Position numbers and translations under genes: made by a program
Shown here: piece after piece, positions 1 through 8,385 of the stretch
How positions within the stretch are numbered: the first letter of the stretch is position 1
Layout: the number at the start of each line of letters is the position of its first letter
The notes under the pieces: model-generated
The model's database searches: none
The model's input: the letters and a program-made list of their open reading frames with translations, nothing else
What the model was told of the DNA's origin: nothing
DNA from: Gammaproteobacteria bacterium
GTDB lineage: Bacteria; Pseudomonadota; Gammaproteobacteria; Nitrosococcales; Methylophagaceae
Reading direction: 5' to 3'
DNA length: 59,703 nucleotides
Assembly: GCA_029210875.1 (NCBI GenBank)
Contig: JARGFJ010000011.1
Location: forward strand, 1 to 59,703

Positions 1-309
1 TATATGTGTAAAGTACGCACACAAGGGTGTTAGAGCTTTTGGCATGAGTTCTAAAAAGCGAGTGTAACTGAGCAATGCCGGAAATTTATCTCCCCAAAAT
101 CTGGCTACAAATCCAGTGTAGTAATTCTTGAAATCTCGATGATGCGAGGCATGAAAGGCAATGATAATAGTCATGATCTCGCTCATCGTCATTCTACTTT
201 GTCGGTTACGTTTTCGAGTGCGTTCAGCTAGAAGCTGTGCTTCCCATTCAGGCATAAATACGGTACAAAAATCATCGACATCACAGAATATTTCCGTTAA
301 TTTGTTCAT
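1..309 (-). CDS. IS982 family transposase, partial (N-terminal 103 residues)
   Basis: This is the N-terminal part of a DDE transposase that would move the element. It starts at the ATG at 307-309 with MNKLTEIFCDVDDFC, the usual opening of IS982 transposases. The family-typical segments RKRNRQSRMTMSEIMTI and FKNYYTGFV and the LLSYTRFLELMP stretch follow. The open frame continues off the left edge, so the catalytic acidic residues are not visible. No frameshift is seen in the part present. Assignment to the family is firm; whether the copy is active is unknown. Confidence 0.85.
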   Translation of the reverse strand, partial: MNKLTEIFCDVDDFCTVFMPEWEAQLLAERTRKRNRQSRMTMSEIMTIIIAFHASHHRDFKNYYTGFVARFWGDKFPALLSYTRFLELMPKALTPLCAYFTHI

Positions 310-381
310 GGGCCTGTTTTCCTTTCATCAAAATCTTTTGTGGTAAAAGATCTGATCGGTTAACAGGCTTTTAGTTCCCTT

Positions 382-401
382 CTTATCCCGAGCTGAGGTT
401 A
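382..401 (-). repeat. IS982-type terminal repeat
   Basis: Read on the minus strand the end is TAACCTCAGCTCGGGATAAG. Closely similar 20-base ends are found at 11710-11729, 11876-11895 (inverted), 12577-12596 and 48073-48092. The first TAA of the repeat doubles as the stop codon of the interrupted gene next to it. Confidence 0.65.
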
Positions 402-857
402 GTTAGTATTAAAATAAGGCTGAAAATGTCCGACAATTATTGATACTAATATGGCATAAAACCATACTCTCCCTTTTTCTGGACCCTTTAAAAAAAAAGC
501 CGATGCGAGCAATAGAATAAATAAGGTGATTCGTAATGTTGTTGTATCACTTGCAATTAGATAGACGCTGTAAAACAGAAAAAAACAGAGTAATAATGCA
601 TAAAAACTAACTATTTCTATTTTATGTTTGTTGCGATTGAGGTAAATAACCAACAAAAAACAGAAGATAGAGAATACAAGGTCGATTAATGCTAAAACAT
701 CGTTGTTGTCGAACAACCTGACAAGGCTCATGCCCAGGGTTGCTATTCCACCAAACAGAAAAACGGTGTTCAGAAAAAGTATTTTATAGTACGTAGAAAG
801 GTCGATATCTGCCTGTTTTGTAAACAAGTGAGATAACATCTGTATTAAACTTGTCAT
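399..857 (-). pseudogene. Membrane sensor domain, 3' truncated by IS982 (probable former diguanylate cyclase)
   Basis: About 152 residues remain, with five to six hydrophobic segments and no cytoplasmic output domain. The layout (membrane helices ending in a KGPEKGRVWFY loop and another helix) resembles the N-terminal sensor of GGDEF proteins; that is a family impression, not a proven match. The stop codon is supplied by the terminal TAA of the IS982 end, so the insertion very probably removed the rest of the gene. The start is placed at the ATG at 855-857 because an AAGGGGAA ribosome site lies 8 bases upstream. The ATG at 884 lies ahead of that site and has none of its own. Confidence 0.65.
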
Positions 858-1042
858 CGAAATGTTCCCCTTCCATTGGAACAATTTGGTTGGAATCGAT
901 CTTAAACCTTTTTACTTTAGATGTATAATCGCAAGCTCTCTGGTACTGATACCAACTACTATTTTGAGTGTGATATTGATTCGTTAATCCAATCTCACAC
1001 CTGTATCATAGTGAGCTATTGGAATTTTTAGGATGAATCTTA

Positions 1043-1468
1043 ATGCGTATTTGCGGTGTAGAATTAAAAGCGAACGATGCTATCGTATGTTTGATGGCGT
1101 TATCTGATGGCTTGTATACTTTGCCAGATTGCCGTGTTAGAAAATTGTCTATTTCTGACTCTTCAAACCGCGAACAATTAGCTAAGTTTCAGTTTGATTT
1201 CATCAAGTTAATGCATGATTATAAAGTGGAACATGTTGTCATTCGTGAACGTATGACCAAGGGCAAATTTGCCGGTGGTGCAACCAGTTTTAAACTTGAA
1301 GCGGCTATTCAATTAGCCGAAGACGTTGATGTAACCTTGTTGTCTGCAAGCGCTGCTAAACAAGCTCTAAAAGACAGTAAAGTGAAGCTTAATTTTAAAG
1401 ATACGGGATTAAAACAGTTTCAAGAACTGGCCTTTATGACGGCATTTTCTTTTTTGGAGTCGCGTTAA
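1043..1468 (+). CDS. DUF3010 family protein
   Basis: This 141-residue soluble protein opens with MRICGVELKANDAIVCL, the signature start of the DUF3010 family, and has the usual length. The early glycine/acidic motif and the later conserved KGKFAGG segment suggest an RNase H-like fold, but no activity is established. It runs convergently into yoaA and the two coding ends overlap by 35 bases. An AGGA ribosome site precedes the ATG. The family is well supported; the function is unknown. Confidence 0.8.
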   Translation: MRICGVELKANDAIVCLMALSDGLYTLPDCRVRKLSISDSSNREQLAKFQFDFIKLMHDYKVEHVVIRERMTKGKFAGGATSFKLEAAIQLAEDVDVTLLSASAAKQALKDSKVKLNFKDTGLKQFQELAFMTAFSFLESR

Positions 1469-3386
1469 TCGATACTGCTTTTGTTTTAAAGAAATTATCG
1501 ACATCATCACTATTTTGAGTGATTGGCATCGCAGGCAGACTTCGTAAGAATAGCTTGCCATAAGGTTTTGTTAAAAATCGAGGATCACACAACACGAGTA
1601 CACCAAAGTCATTTGGATCACGAATTAATCGACCTATGCCCTGCTTTAGTTGAATAACAGCAGCAGGGATTTGAATCGATGCAAATGGATTGCCGCCCCG
1701 CTGTTTTAGACTATCAATTCTGGCTTGTAAAACTGGATCGCCCGGCGATGCAAAAGGAATTTTGTCGATAATCACACAAGACAAAGCCTCACCTCTTACA
1801 TCAACTCCTTCCCAAAAACTGTTTGTGCCCAATAAGATAGCGTTACCATGTTGTCTAAATTGTTCTAACAAACTGGTTTTTGAAGCACTGCCCTGCACCA
1901 TAACTGGGTAGTCATTTTGTTGTTGTAATGCTTCAGCAACAACATGCATAGCACGGTAACTTGTGAATAAGATAAAGGTGCGGCCCTGACTATAGCTAAT
2001 AACTTGCTGGGCAACTTCTATGATATGTTTGTTGTAATTATCATGATTTGGCTCAACCGGTATGTGAGGCATATATAACAGGCTTTGTTTTTTAAAATCA
2101 AACGGGCTGGGCCATATTGCCGTTTCAGCATGCTGTATGCCGAGTTGATTGTTAAAATTATTAAATTTACCTGCTACGGTTAATGTTGCAGAGGTAAACA
2201 CCCAGGCTGTTGGCTTGTCATCCATCCATTGTTGAAAATAGTGATTTACGTCATGGGGTGTTGCATGCAGGATAAAACCAGTCACGCGAATATCAGTCCA
2301 TAAAATCATGCTGTTGTCGTTGTGCTCTTGAGCAAAATACTCAACTATTTCAAGTAATTCTGATGCTCTGACATGACATTGTTCTAGTCCCTTACCTCGT
2401 TGACTTGCCTCTTCCAACTGATCAGTGAGTTGCTCTAAACTCGATATGACCGTGCTAATTTGGTCTTTGACACCTAACTTATCTCGCAAAGCCATCCAGG
2501 GAGCACGCTGTTCAATATCACCTAAACTTAATCTTAAACCACGTAATGCTGCTTCGGTTCGATCAGCATAATCTTTAATAATGCCCATATCGCTAGCATC
2601 TTGTTCCATTTCACGGATGCTATCGCGACATAATTCAATGATTTGATGACTACTGATACGATGTCCAAGAAATTGGCTGGCAATATCAGGAAGTTGATGA
2701 GCTTCATCAATAATATAGGCATCAGCGCTAGGCAATACTTCACCCTGCCCCGATGCTTTTAACGCCATGTCTGACATTAATAAATGATGATTGATAACAA
2801 CAATATCAGCTTCCTGGGCTTTTTTACGTGCTTCACCAACAAAACATTCCGCGTAATTAGGGCATTCTTGTCCCAGACAATTATCAACGGTTGATGTCAC
2901 TTTGGGCCATAAACTTGAGCCATCATCAAGGATATTTGATTCACTCAAGTCGCCAGTTTTAGTTTGGTCTAGCCATTCCGATAATGCGTGTATGTCCGAA
3001 TAATAGGGTTTTAATAATGGATCGCCAGATGCCAAACCAAGTCGATAATGGCATAAATAGTTACTTCTTCCTTTTAACAATGCAGCACTAAATGGAACAG
3101 CCAAGGCTTTTCTGAGTGTAGGTAAATCTTTATTAAATAGCTGGTCTTGAAGATTTTTTGTACCAGTAGAAATAAACACCTTCTGGCCCGATAAAATGGC
3201 AGGAGCCAAATAAGCAAAGGTTTTACCGGTACCTGTTCCTGCTTCAGCAATTAATACTGTGGTATCACGTAGTGCTTTTTCGATAGCTGTTGCCATGTCA
3301 AGTTGTTGTGCTCTTGGGGCATAGCCGTCAATATGTTGTGATAATAAACCACCCTGATTGAATATCTGTTCCATGTCTGTATGCAT
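1434..3386 (-). CDS. yoaA: ATP-dependent DNA helicase YoaA (XPD/DinG family)
   Basis: This 650-residue superfamily 2 helicase has a 5'-3' iron-sulfur helicase architecture and probably acts in repair of damaged replication forks. Walker A GTGTGKT is at residues 50-56 and the DEAH box at 227-230. Four cysteines at 112, 170, 175 and 181 match the 4Fe-4S ligands of XPD-type helicases. A C-terminal SFWEGVDVRG segment and GIGRLIRD complete the helicase core. Length and the QLPDIASQF segment fit YoaA better than DinG. It lies 6 bases downstream of the GIDE-domain gene, probably in one transcript with it and lemA. Confidence 0.9.
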   Translation of the reverse strand: MHTDMEQIFNQGGLLSQHIDGYAPRAQQLDMATAIEKALRDTTVLIAEAGTGTGKTFAYLAPAILSGQKVFISTGTKNLQDQLFNKDLPTLRKALAVPFSAALLKGRSNYLCHYRLGLASGDPLLKPYYSDIHALSEWLDQTKTGDLSESNILDDGSSLWPKVTSTVDNCLGQECPNYAECFVGEARKKAQEADIVVINHHLLMSDMALKASGQGEVLPSADAYIIDEAHQLPDIASQFLGHRISSHQIIELCRDSIREMEQDASDMGIIKDYADRTEAALRGLRLSLGDIEQRAPWMALRDKLGVKDQISTVISSLEQLTDQLEEASQRGKGLEQCHVRASELLEIVEYFAQEHNDNSMILWTDIRVTGFILHATPHDVNHYFQQWMDDKPTAWVFTSATLTVAGKFNNFNNQLGIQHAETAIWPSPFDFKKQSLLYMPHIPVEPNHDNYNKHIIEVAQQVISYSQGRTFILFTSYRAMHVVAEALQQQNDYPVMVQGSASKTSLLEQFRQHGNAILLGTNSFWEGVDVRGEALSCVIIDKIPFASPGDPVLQARIDSLKQRGGNPFASIQIPAAVIQLKQGIGRLIRDPNDFGVLVLCDPRFLTKPYGKLFLRSLPAMPITQNSDDVDNFFKTKAVSINATPKKKMPS

Positions 3387-3392
3387 GCTTGT

Positions 3393-4304
3393 TTACATTC
3401 CAAATCGTACCGTTGTTGCCCAAACGACTAAACCACTACTAATAATAAAGCCGATCATTGATGCTAACGCCTTGTGATAATAGCGTTTAATTAATGTGGT
3501 TTCAGCGATGGTTGATAAAATAAATGCCTGATCCTTATGAGGGCTGGATTTTAAGACATTTAATTGTTCCAATTTTTCACGTTGACCATGCTCACGTCTG
3601 ATATGACGTTCTGCTTTTAGACGTGCTTGTTCCCATTCACTCTCACTTAGCTTGCGATCGCCATCGCTATCAAACTCATGAATAAGTTGATTAGGATCAT
3701 TTTTCCATTGCCTTAATAAATGACTAACGTGTTGTTTAAAGTCTTTACTATCGACATTGCCTAAGGTCTTAAATAATCCGATAGCGTACAAAGGTTCATG
3801 TTCTGTTATTAGTTGTTCGGTATAACGACGAGGTGGCCTAACCGTGTGTTTGTACCAGATTTGTTTATCCCGAGTGATGACATCAGCATTATCAGGATCG
3901 ATCACACAGCGTCCAGTATCATCTTCAAGTAAAAACAAATCTTCACTAGCGCGTTCAGTAACGACTCGCCAATGTGTTTTACTGAACGCTTTTGAGTCGT
4001 ATTGTCTCACTTGTTCTTCTATTTTATAGTGATACCAAACGCAGATTTTGCCAGTCAATGGCGACACGATAAGTGGGCCATCCATTAATCGCGCCTTGCC
4101 ATTAAGTTCAACATAACCTTGCGCGGCTGATCTGATTTTTGCCGTTGGTACTATCGCTATCGTATGAGCATAGCGATAGAAGCGTAACATGCTAAAAAAT
4201 GCCCATAGTGCCAAAGCTGAAACAACAATCAATCCAAGCCAGAATTCAGCCAAATCAAATTGCCGAATATTGCCTTCAAATGAGGCAATAAGTGTATCGA
4301 GCAT
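3393..4304 (-). CDS. GIDE-domain membrane protein with an EF-hand-like loop
   Basis: This 303-residue protein has one membrane helix near residues 20-40 and another near 281-300. The middle contains a GIDE/MULAN-like domain: the PLIVSPLTGKICVWYHYKIEE stretch and the TERASEDLFLLEDDTGR segment are typical. Bacterial GIDE proteins lack the RING part of the mitochondrial ubiquitin ligases and often stand beside lemA, as here (2-base gap). Unusually, residues 212-223 read DSDGDRKLSESE, a textbook 12-residue EF-hand loop. The role is unknown; a membrane-stress or envelope function is only inferred from the LemA partner. Confidence 0.75.
   Translation of the reverse strand: MLDTLIASFEGNIRQFDLAEFWLGLIVVSALALWAFFSMLRFYRYAHTIAIVPTAKIRSAAQGYVELNGKARLMDGPLIVSPLTGKICVWYHYKIEEQVRQYDSKAFSKTHWRVVTERASEDLFLLEDDTGRCVIDPDNADVITRDKQIWYKHTVRPPRRYTEQLITEHEPLYAIGLFKTLGNVDSKDFKQHVSHLLRQWKNDPNQLIHEFDSDGDRKLSESEWEQARLKAERHIRREHGQREKLEQLNVLKSSPHKDQAFILSTIAETTLIKRYYHKALASMIGFIISSGLVVWATTVRFGM
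3636..3671 (-). other. EF-hand-like calcium-binding loop in the GIDE protein
   Basis: The 12 codons encode D-x-D-G-D at loop positions 1-5, a hydrophobic residue at position 8 and glutamate at position 12, the canonical EF-hand ligand pattern. It is followed by a helical WEQARLKAERHIRRE stretch. Calcium binding is inferred from pattern only. Confidence 0.6.
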
Positions 4305-4306
4305 GA

Positions 4307-4882
4307 TTAACTGTTAAATAATTGGGCGACATTTACATCCGATTTTTCTTGGTCAGTAAACTCTAAAAGTGCGTGTGGTTTGAAGTTGAAAAAACGAGCA
4401 ATAATAACATCCGGGAATTGTTCAATTCGAACATTATTTACATTGACACTTTCATTATAAAATTCACGTCGATCAGCAATGGTGTTTTCAAGCCCAGTGA
4501 TACGAGCTTGTAAATGTTGGAATGTTTCATCCGCTTTTAAATCTGGATAGGCTTCTGCAACAGCAAATAAGCTACCCAAACCAAGTCGCAACGTCCCTTC
4601 AGCTTGTCCAAGTGCAGCCATGTCACCTTGCTGCTGAGCTGATGCCACAGAACTACGTGCTTTCATAACCTTTTCAAGGGTTTCCTGCTCAAACTTCATG
4701 TATTGTTTACATGTTTCAACTAGCTTTGGAAGTTCGTCATGGCGTTGTTTAAGCAAGACATCGATATTTGCCCAGGCTTTACTTACATTGTGTTTGAGTG
4801 TAACCAAGCCATTATAAATGACGATGACATAAGCAATAGTGATTGCAATAATTGCCCAGAAAACGAAACCCGCAATACTCAT
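4307..4882 (-). CDS. lemA: LemA family protein
   Basis: This protein of about 191 residues has one N-terminal membrane helix and a long helical body. Family landmarks are visible: YNGLVTLKHNVSKAWANIDV, LLKQRHDELPKLVE and the C-terminal RRFYNESVNVNN-type segment (here RREFYNESVNVNN). LemA proteins are membrane-anchored with the helical part in the periplasm; their biochemical role is unresolved. The ATG at 4880-4882 is chosen over the GTG six bases upstream because AAGGAG sits 8 bases before it. It is the first of the lemA-GIDE-yoaA series. Confidence 0.9.
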   Translation of the reverse strand: MSIAGFVFWAIIAITIAYVIVIYNGLVTLKHNVSKAWANIDVLLKQRHDELPKLVETCKQYMKFEQETLEKVMKARSSVASAQQQGDMAALGQAEGTLRLGLGSLFAVAEAYPDLKADETFQHLQARITGLENTIADRREFYNESVNVNNVRIEQFPDVIIARFFNFKPHALLEFTDQEKSDVNVAQLFNS

Positions 4883-4900
4883 AAGCACTTCTCCTTAAGG

Positions 4901-5431
4901 TTAGTGGCTATGATTATCCCATATTTCTGGTTCTAGCCCATCTTGTTGTGTCCATACCAGCTTGCTTATTATTTTAAACTGGGCAACTGACATCATTCCC
5001 CGCTTTTTACTGTTACTATCTGGTTTGATTTTAATGGCATTAGTGATATCTTCAGCCGTTGCTTCATACATATCAGTCGGTTCATAGTTATCATCATAGA
5101 GCACTAAAACAACATGATCCCAACGTCCGTCAGGTTTGATTTGACCGATACGAGGTGTAGAGCGACTATCTTCAAATAAAACGCGGCCCTTGATTAGAAT
5201 ACGTTTCCCCTTTCGAGCCCCTGTTGTTCCTATTCCATCATAGCCAACGGTTAGATCGTCACTTAGTTTCAGACTGAGCGCTTTTGATACATCAAAACGT
5301 GAAATTTCACCGGTGACAGGCAACGTCATACCGGTAGCCTGACGGTATTTAGCTGCCAGCTGTCGGGTTTCATGCATTAATTTGTCAATGGAATATAAAT
5401 CCATTTGCGGCTCAATTTCCGGTGTCATCAT
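4901..5431 (-). CDS. Conserved hypothetical protein
   Basis: This 176-residue protein has no signal peptide or membrane helix. The N-terminal part (MDLYSIDKLMHETRQLAAKY, then a TGEISRFDVSKALSL segment) resembles a small family of uncharacterised soluble proteins, possibly DUF6998. The middle carries KGKRILIKGRVLF and the HVVLVLYDDNYEPTDMYEA segment, an alternating beta pattern. Several ATGs are possible (5431, 5428, 5404) and none has a clear ribosome site. It lies upstream of lemA with an 18-base gap after its stop and may be cotranscribed with it. Confidence 0.6.
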   Translation of the reverse strand: MMTPEIEPQMDLYSIDKLMHETRQLAAKYRQATGMTLPVTGEISRFDVSKALSLKLSDDLTVGYDGIGTTGARKGKRILIKGRVLFEDSRSTPRIGQIKPDGRWDHVVLVLYDDNYEPTDMYEATAEDITNAIKIKPDSNSKKRGMMSVAQFKIISKLVWTQQDGLEPEIWDNHSH

Positions 5432-5448
5432 GTCATCAGTATACAGTC

Positions 5449-5488
5449 AAAAAAAAACGGTCTACCCACATTTTAGCGGATAGACCGT
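5449..5488 (-). terminator. Rho-independent terminator of the fae-like gene
   Basis: On the minus strand an 11-base stem ACGGTCTATCC / GGGTAGACCGT (one G-T type pair) with a 10-base loop is followed directly by a run of nine T. It lies 21 bases after the fae-like stop codon, so the gene is probably transcribed alone. Confidence 0.85.
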
Positions 5489-5509
5489 CAGATTCTTTAA
5501 AACAAGCGT

Positions 5510-6058
5510 TTATTTTTTAGCATCTAAGGCATTTTGATAGTACTTGTGTACCAATTTATCTTGATTTTCAAGTAAATAATCAATACTTGGCTCATTATTC
5601 ATCGCTTTTTCAATCGCTTTGCGTGTTGCTTCACGATGAATATTGAATAATGCTTCGTGATCCAAGTCTTCAACCGTAGTGATTTGTGGATTTAACCAAA
5701 CAGAACAGATGATGCCCAAGTCATTGGCTTTTTCTTTAGGAATTGTGCCGTTACGGACTGCATCTAATACACCATTGGCTATCGCACCTTGAACTGTACC
5801 CATTAAGATAGTGGTGTATGCATTTTTCTTAACAGTAACTTTACTGACCATGATTGTTGCAGGTTTAACCATCATGTCAGTGTTCATTAACGCTAATACG
5901 CGTGAGTGACCTTGAACTTGATCACCTAATAAATTCGCAAATGCTGTACCGAATGGACCATCAAGTTCACCAATAATAACTTCTGGCTCTGCCGCAGTAA
6001 ACGGAGGACCACCGGCTACAAGACATTCACCAGTTCGCATAATAATTCTTTCACTCAT
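5510..6058 (-). CDS. fae: Formaldehyde-activating enzyme homologue (Fae-like)
   Basis: This protein of 182 residues belongs to the Fae family, whose characterised members condense formaldehyde with tetrahydromethanopterin. Shared landmarks include GECLVAGG, the IIGELDGPFGTAFANLL stretch, KPATIMVSKVTV, and the C-terminal REATRKAIEKAMNNEPS segment. At the position of the catalytic histidine of Methylobacterium Fae (VAHIDLIIG) this protein reads AAEPEVIIG, so it is probably a paralogue rather than the standard enzyme. The start is the ATG at 6056-6058: GAGGAAG lies 6 bases upstream, and the ATG at 6073 falls at the edge of that ribosome site. It is monocistronic, with a promoter at 6100-6128. 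Confidence 0.8.
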   Translation of the reverse strand: MSERIIMRTGECLVAGGPPFTAAEPEVIIGELDGPFGTAFANLLGDQVQGHSRVLALMNTDMMVKPATIMVSKVTVKKNAYTTILMGTVQGAIANGVLDAVRNGTIPKEKANDLGIICSVWLNPQITTVEDLDHEALFNIHREATRKAIEKAMNNEPSIDYLLENQDKLVHKYYQNALDAKK

Positions 6059-6099
6059 GGGGTGCTTCCTCATTTAGGTTTATGTAAAGAAAGCAATCC

Positions 6100-6128
6100 A
6101 TTATCCCTGTCTAAAAGTGATGTCGCAA
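6100..6128 (-). promoter_or_regulatory. Sigma70-type promoter of the fae-like gene
   Basis: On the minus strand TTGCGA, 17 bases, then GATAAT. It lies about 40 bases upstream of the start codon, matching sigma70 spacing. This is a pattern call only. Confidence 0.5.
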
Positions 6129-6198
6129 CCTTAGATAACTTTATAGGTCTATTAAACAAGGTTATGATGCACGCAGTTTTACTATTTTGAGTGATGCA

Positions 6199-6591
6199 AT
6201 GTCAGAAATACAAACTCCATATGAACGCATTGGTGGCGAAAAAGTTGTACGCCAGCTTTGTAGAACCTTTTATCAGATTATGTCTGATACGCCACAAACC
6301 AACCTGATTCGTGTGATGCATCCGGAAAATATACAGCTCAGTGAAGATAAACTGTTTATGTTTTTATCTGGCTGGCTAGGAGGTCCACCACTTTATACCG
6401 ATCAATTTGGTCATCCACGCTTACGTGCACGACATTTACCCTTTTCGATCGGTATTGAAGAACGTGATCAGTGGTTGTATTGTATGGCACAAGCGCTAAA
6501 AACATTGGATTTAGACCAGCTATTTGCAGAACAATTGATGAGTTCATTTGTCCAAACTGCTGATTTTATGCGAAATAAACCTGAATCTTAA
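6199..6591 (+). CDS. Group II truncated haemoglobin
   Basis: This 130-residue single-domain globin opens with TPYERIGGEKVVRQLCRTFY, the start of truncated haemoglobins. It has FLSGWLGGPPLYTDQFGHPRLR, where the histidine of the GHPRLR-type motif is the proximal haem ligand, and a C-terminal RDQWLYCMAQAL segment. TrHb2 proteins bind oxygen or NO and are often linked to respiratory or nitrosative stress. The ATG at 6199 is preferred over the in-frame TTG at 6187; GAG lies 7 bases before it. The CinA-like gene follows after 18 bases. Confidence 0.9.
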   Translation: MSEIQTPYERIGGEKVVRQLCRTFYQIMSDTPQTNLIRVMHPENIQLSEDKLFMFLSGWLGGPPLYTDQFGHPRLRARHLPFSIGIEERDQWLYCMAQALKTLDLDQLFAEQLMSSFVQTADFMRNKPES

Positions 6592-6609
6592 ATTTTAAGG
6601 AATACGCTA

Positions 6610-7359
6610 ATGAACATTGGTGCACTGATTATTGGAGATGAACTGCTTTCTGGCAAACGACAGGATCGTCATTTCAATCATATGCAGTCGGTATTAGCCA
6701 AGCGTGGTCTGGAATTGAGTTGGACGGTTATTATTGGTGATGAACCTGAGCAATTGCAACGTTTTCTAAGGTTTACCATGGCGAGCAATGATTTGGTATT
6801 TAGTTTTGGCGGCATAGGTGCAACCCCAGATGACCGGACGCGTCAGACTGTCGCTAAAGTGGCTGAAGTCCCCCTCTGTCCTCACCCGGAAGCAGTTGCC
6901 TTAATTGAACATGAATATGGCGAGTTGGCCTACCCTAACCGTATTTTAATGGCGAACTTGCCCGAAGGTAGTCGAATTATTCCTAATACTATTAACCGTG
7001 TACCAGGCTTTTCATTTGAAAATCATCATTTCATGCCAGGGTTTCCTGAAATGGCCTGGCCAATGGTTGAATGGGTATTAGATACGCTTTATCGCGATCT
7101 GAGAAATTTAGCCCCCAGTGTTGAACAAATCATTTTTGTTTATAACGCACGAGAATCCGAACTGCTGGATGTGATGACACAGATCGTTCAGCAATTTCCC
7201 GAACTACGCTTATCAAGCTTGCCACATTTGGGCAAAAAAAATCATATCGAAATGAGTTTACGTGGCCATGCTGAGCATGTTGATGCGGCAATGAAAATTC
7301 TAAAATCTGCAATTGAATGTGCAAAGTTTAGCTGGTCACATCAATTAATCGATAAGTAG
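6610..7359 (+). CDS. CinA/MoaB-type molybdopterin-binding domain protein
   Basis: This 249-residue protein has the MoCF-biosynthesis fold of the CinA N-terminus: IIGDELLSGKRQDRH at the start, a FSFGGIGATPDDRTRQ segment, and a PGFPEMAWPM segment. It lacks the C-terminal deamidase domain of full-length CinA, as is common for this stand-alone type. Characterised relatives hydrolyse ADP-ribose or bind molybdopterin; the substrate here is not known. AAGGA precedes the ATG, and the gene probably shares a transcript with the globin. Its end overlaps the convergent carrier gene by 19 bases. Confidence 0.8.
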   Translation: MNIGALIIGDELLSGKRQDRHFNHMQSVLAKRGLELSWTVIIGDEPEQLQRFLRFTMASNDLVFSFGGIGATPDDRTRQTVAKVAEVPLCPHPEAVALIEHEYGELAYPNRILMANLPEGSRIIPNTINRVPGFSFENHHFMPGFPEMAWPMVEWVLDTLYRDLRNLAPSVEQIIFVYNARESELLDVMTQIVQQFPELRLSSLPHLGKKNHIEMSLRGHAEHVDAAMKILKSAIECAKFSWSHQLIDK

Positions 7360-8261
7360 TGAAACCAAACAGGTAAGCTAATCAAACTACAAATCGTTGT
7401 TAACGTGACTGCGGCTGCATAAAGCTCACTATCAAGCTCATAACGCTCACAAATCACAATGCCAAACACCATCGTTGGCATGGCCGCTAACAAGGTGACG
7501 GGGATAACGAGTTGTTGATCAATGCCAATTAAACCACTCATTGTAAAAACAGCTAATGGCACGATCAGTAATGAAATGACCACAACGGGCAGTAGTAATT
7601 TTAGAAAAGCTAGTTTCAGACTATGCCAGCGAATACTCATGCCCAATACAATCAGCATAAGTGGCACTACCCCACCCGATAATACCGATAAAACCGAGTG
7701 AACAAATTCTGGTCTTGGCACACCTGTCATATTTAATAAAATACCGATAGACACAGCCCAAAGTGGTGGGATTTTAGTCAGATCGCGTAGCGGATGAACT
7801 TCTGTATTTTGACCGCCAAAATATTTTGCCAGCAACATACCAGCAGATAATAAGATCGGTGTACAGGCAAATAAGTCATATTGCAATACGATTGAACGCG
7901 TTTGATCGCCCAGCACTTGATCTAACACAGGTAAGCCTAAATAAGTGGCATTAGGAAAAGCAGCTGCAAGTAATAATGCACCTTTTTGTTTGTTACTTGC
8001 TTTTAACTTATTCACTACAAACCACATCACAATCAAACCTGTTATAACGCCAGATGCAGCTAATAACGATATATGTAGCGATGAACTATTGAGCTCGACT
8101 TGCCAAATAACATCCAGTACCAAGGCTGGTAACAAAATAAAAAACACCAGATCAGTCAACGCACGCCGATGTGCCAAAGCCGAAATATGAGCAGGTGCGT
8201 GATATTTCCAAAAAGAGCCACATGCAATCAGCAAGGACATTTGAAGTAAGACAGTGAGCAT
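7341..8261 (-). CDS. AEC family transporter (auxin-efflux-carrier type)
   Basis: This 306-residue integral membrane protein has about ten hydrophobic helices. The PNATYLGLPVLDQVLGD segment in the middle is characteristic of the PF03547 carriers, as is the AAMPTMVFGIVICERYELD segment near the end. Bacterial members move small organic acids such as malate or malonate; the substrate is not predictable here. It is transcribed away from the PAS-domain pseudogene. Confidence 0.85.
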   Translation of the reverse strand: MLTVLLQMSLLIACGSFWKYHAPAHISALAHRRALTDLVFFILLPALVLDVIWQVELNSSSLHISLLAASGVITGLIVMWFVVNKLKASNKQKGALLLAAAFPNATYLGLPVLDQVLGDQTRSIVLQYDLFACTPILLSAGMLLAKYFGGQNTEVHPLRDLTKIPPLWAVSIGILLNMTGVPRPEFVHSVLSVLSGGVVPLMLIVLGMSIRWHSLKLAFLKLLLPVVVISLLIVPLAVFTMSGLIGIDQQLVIPVTLLAAMPTMVFGIVICERYELDSELYAAAVTLTTICSLISLPVWFHYLSIN

Positions 8262-8385
8262 AAAAGACCAGATATGGTAAAGGTTTAGTACATGCTAGCA
8301 AGTAAATCTCAATAATAGCAATGGTATAATTCATGCTTTAGTTATAATGTTATTATAAAAAATGAATTGAAATGGTCATGAAAAA

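Larger units (their letters stand above)
1..401 (-). mobile_element. IS982-family insertion sequence, one end only (cut by window edge)
   Basis: This is the 5' part of an IS982-like element, with its transposase reading leftward off the window. The outer end carries a 20-base terminal sequence at 382-401, taken as the terminal inverted repeat. About 70 bases of untranslated leader lie between that end and the transposase start. The same leader and end recur in decayed form at 48005-48092, which supports reading this stretch as the element's boundary. The other end and any target duplication are outside the window, so intactness cannot be judged. Confidence 0.8.

Noticed and set aside
161..346. 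61-codon plus-strand frame at the left end
   Set aside because: It is antisense to the IS982 transposase and its untranslated leader.
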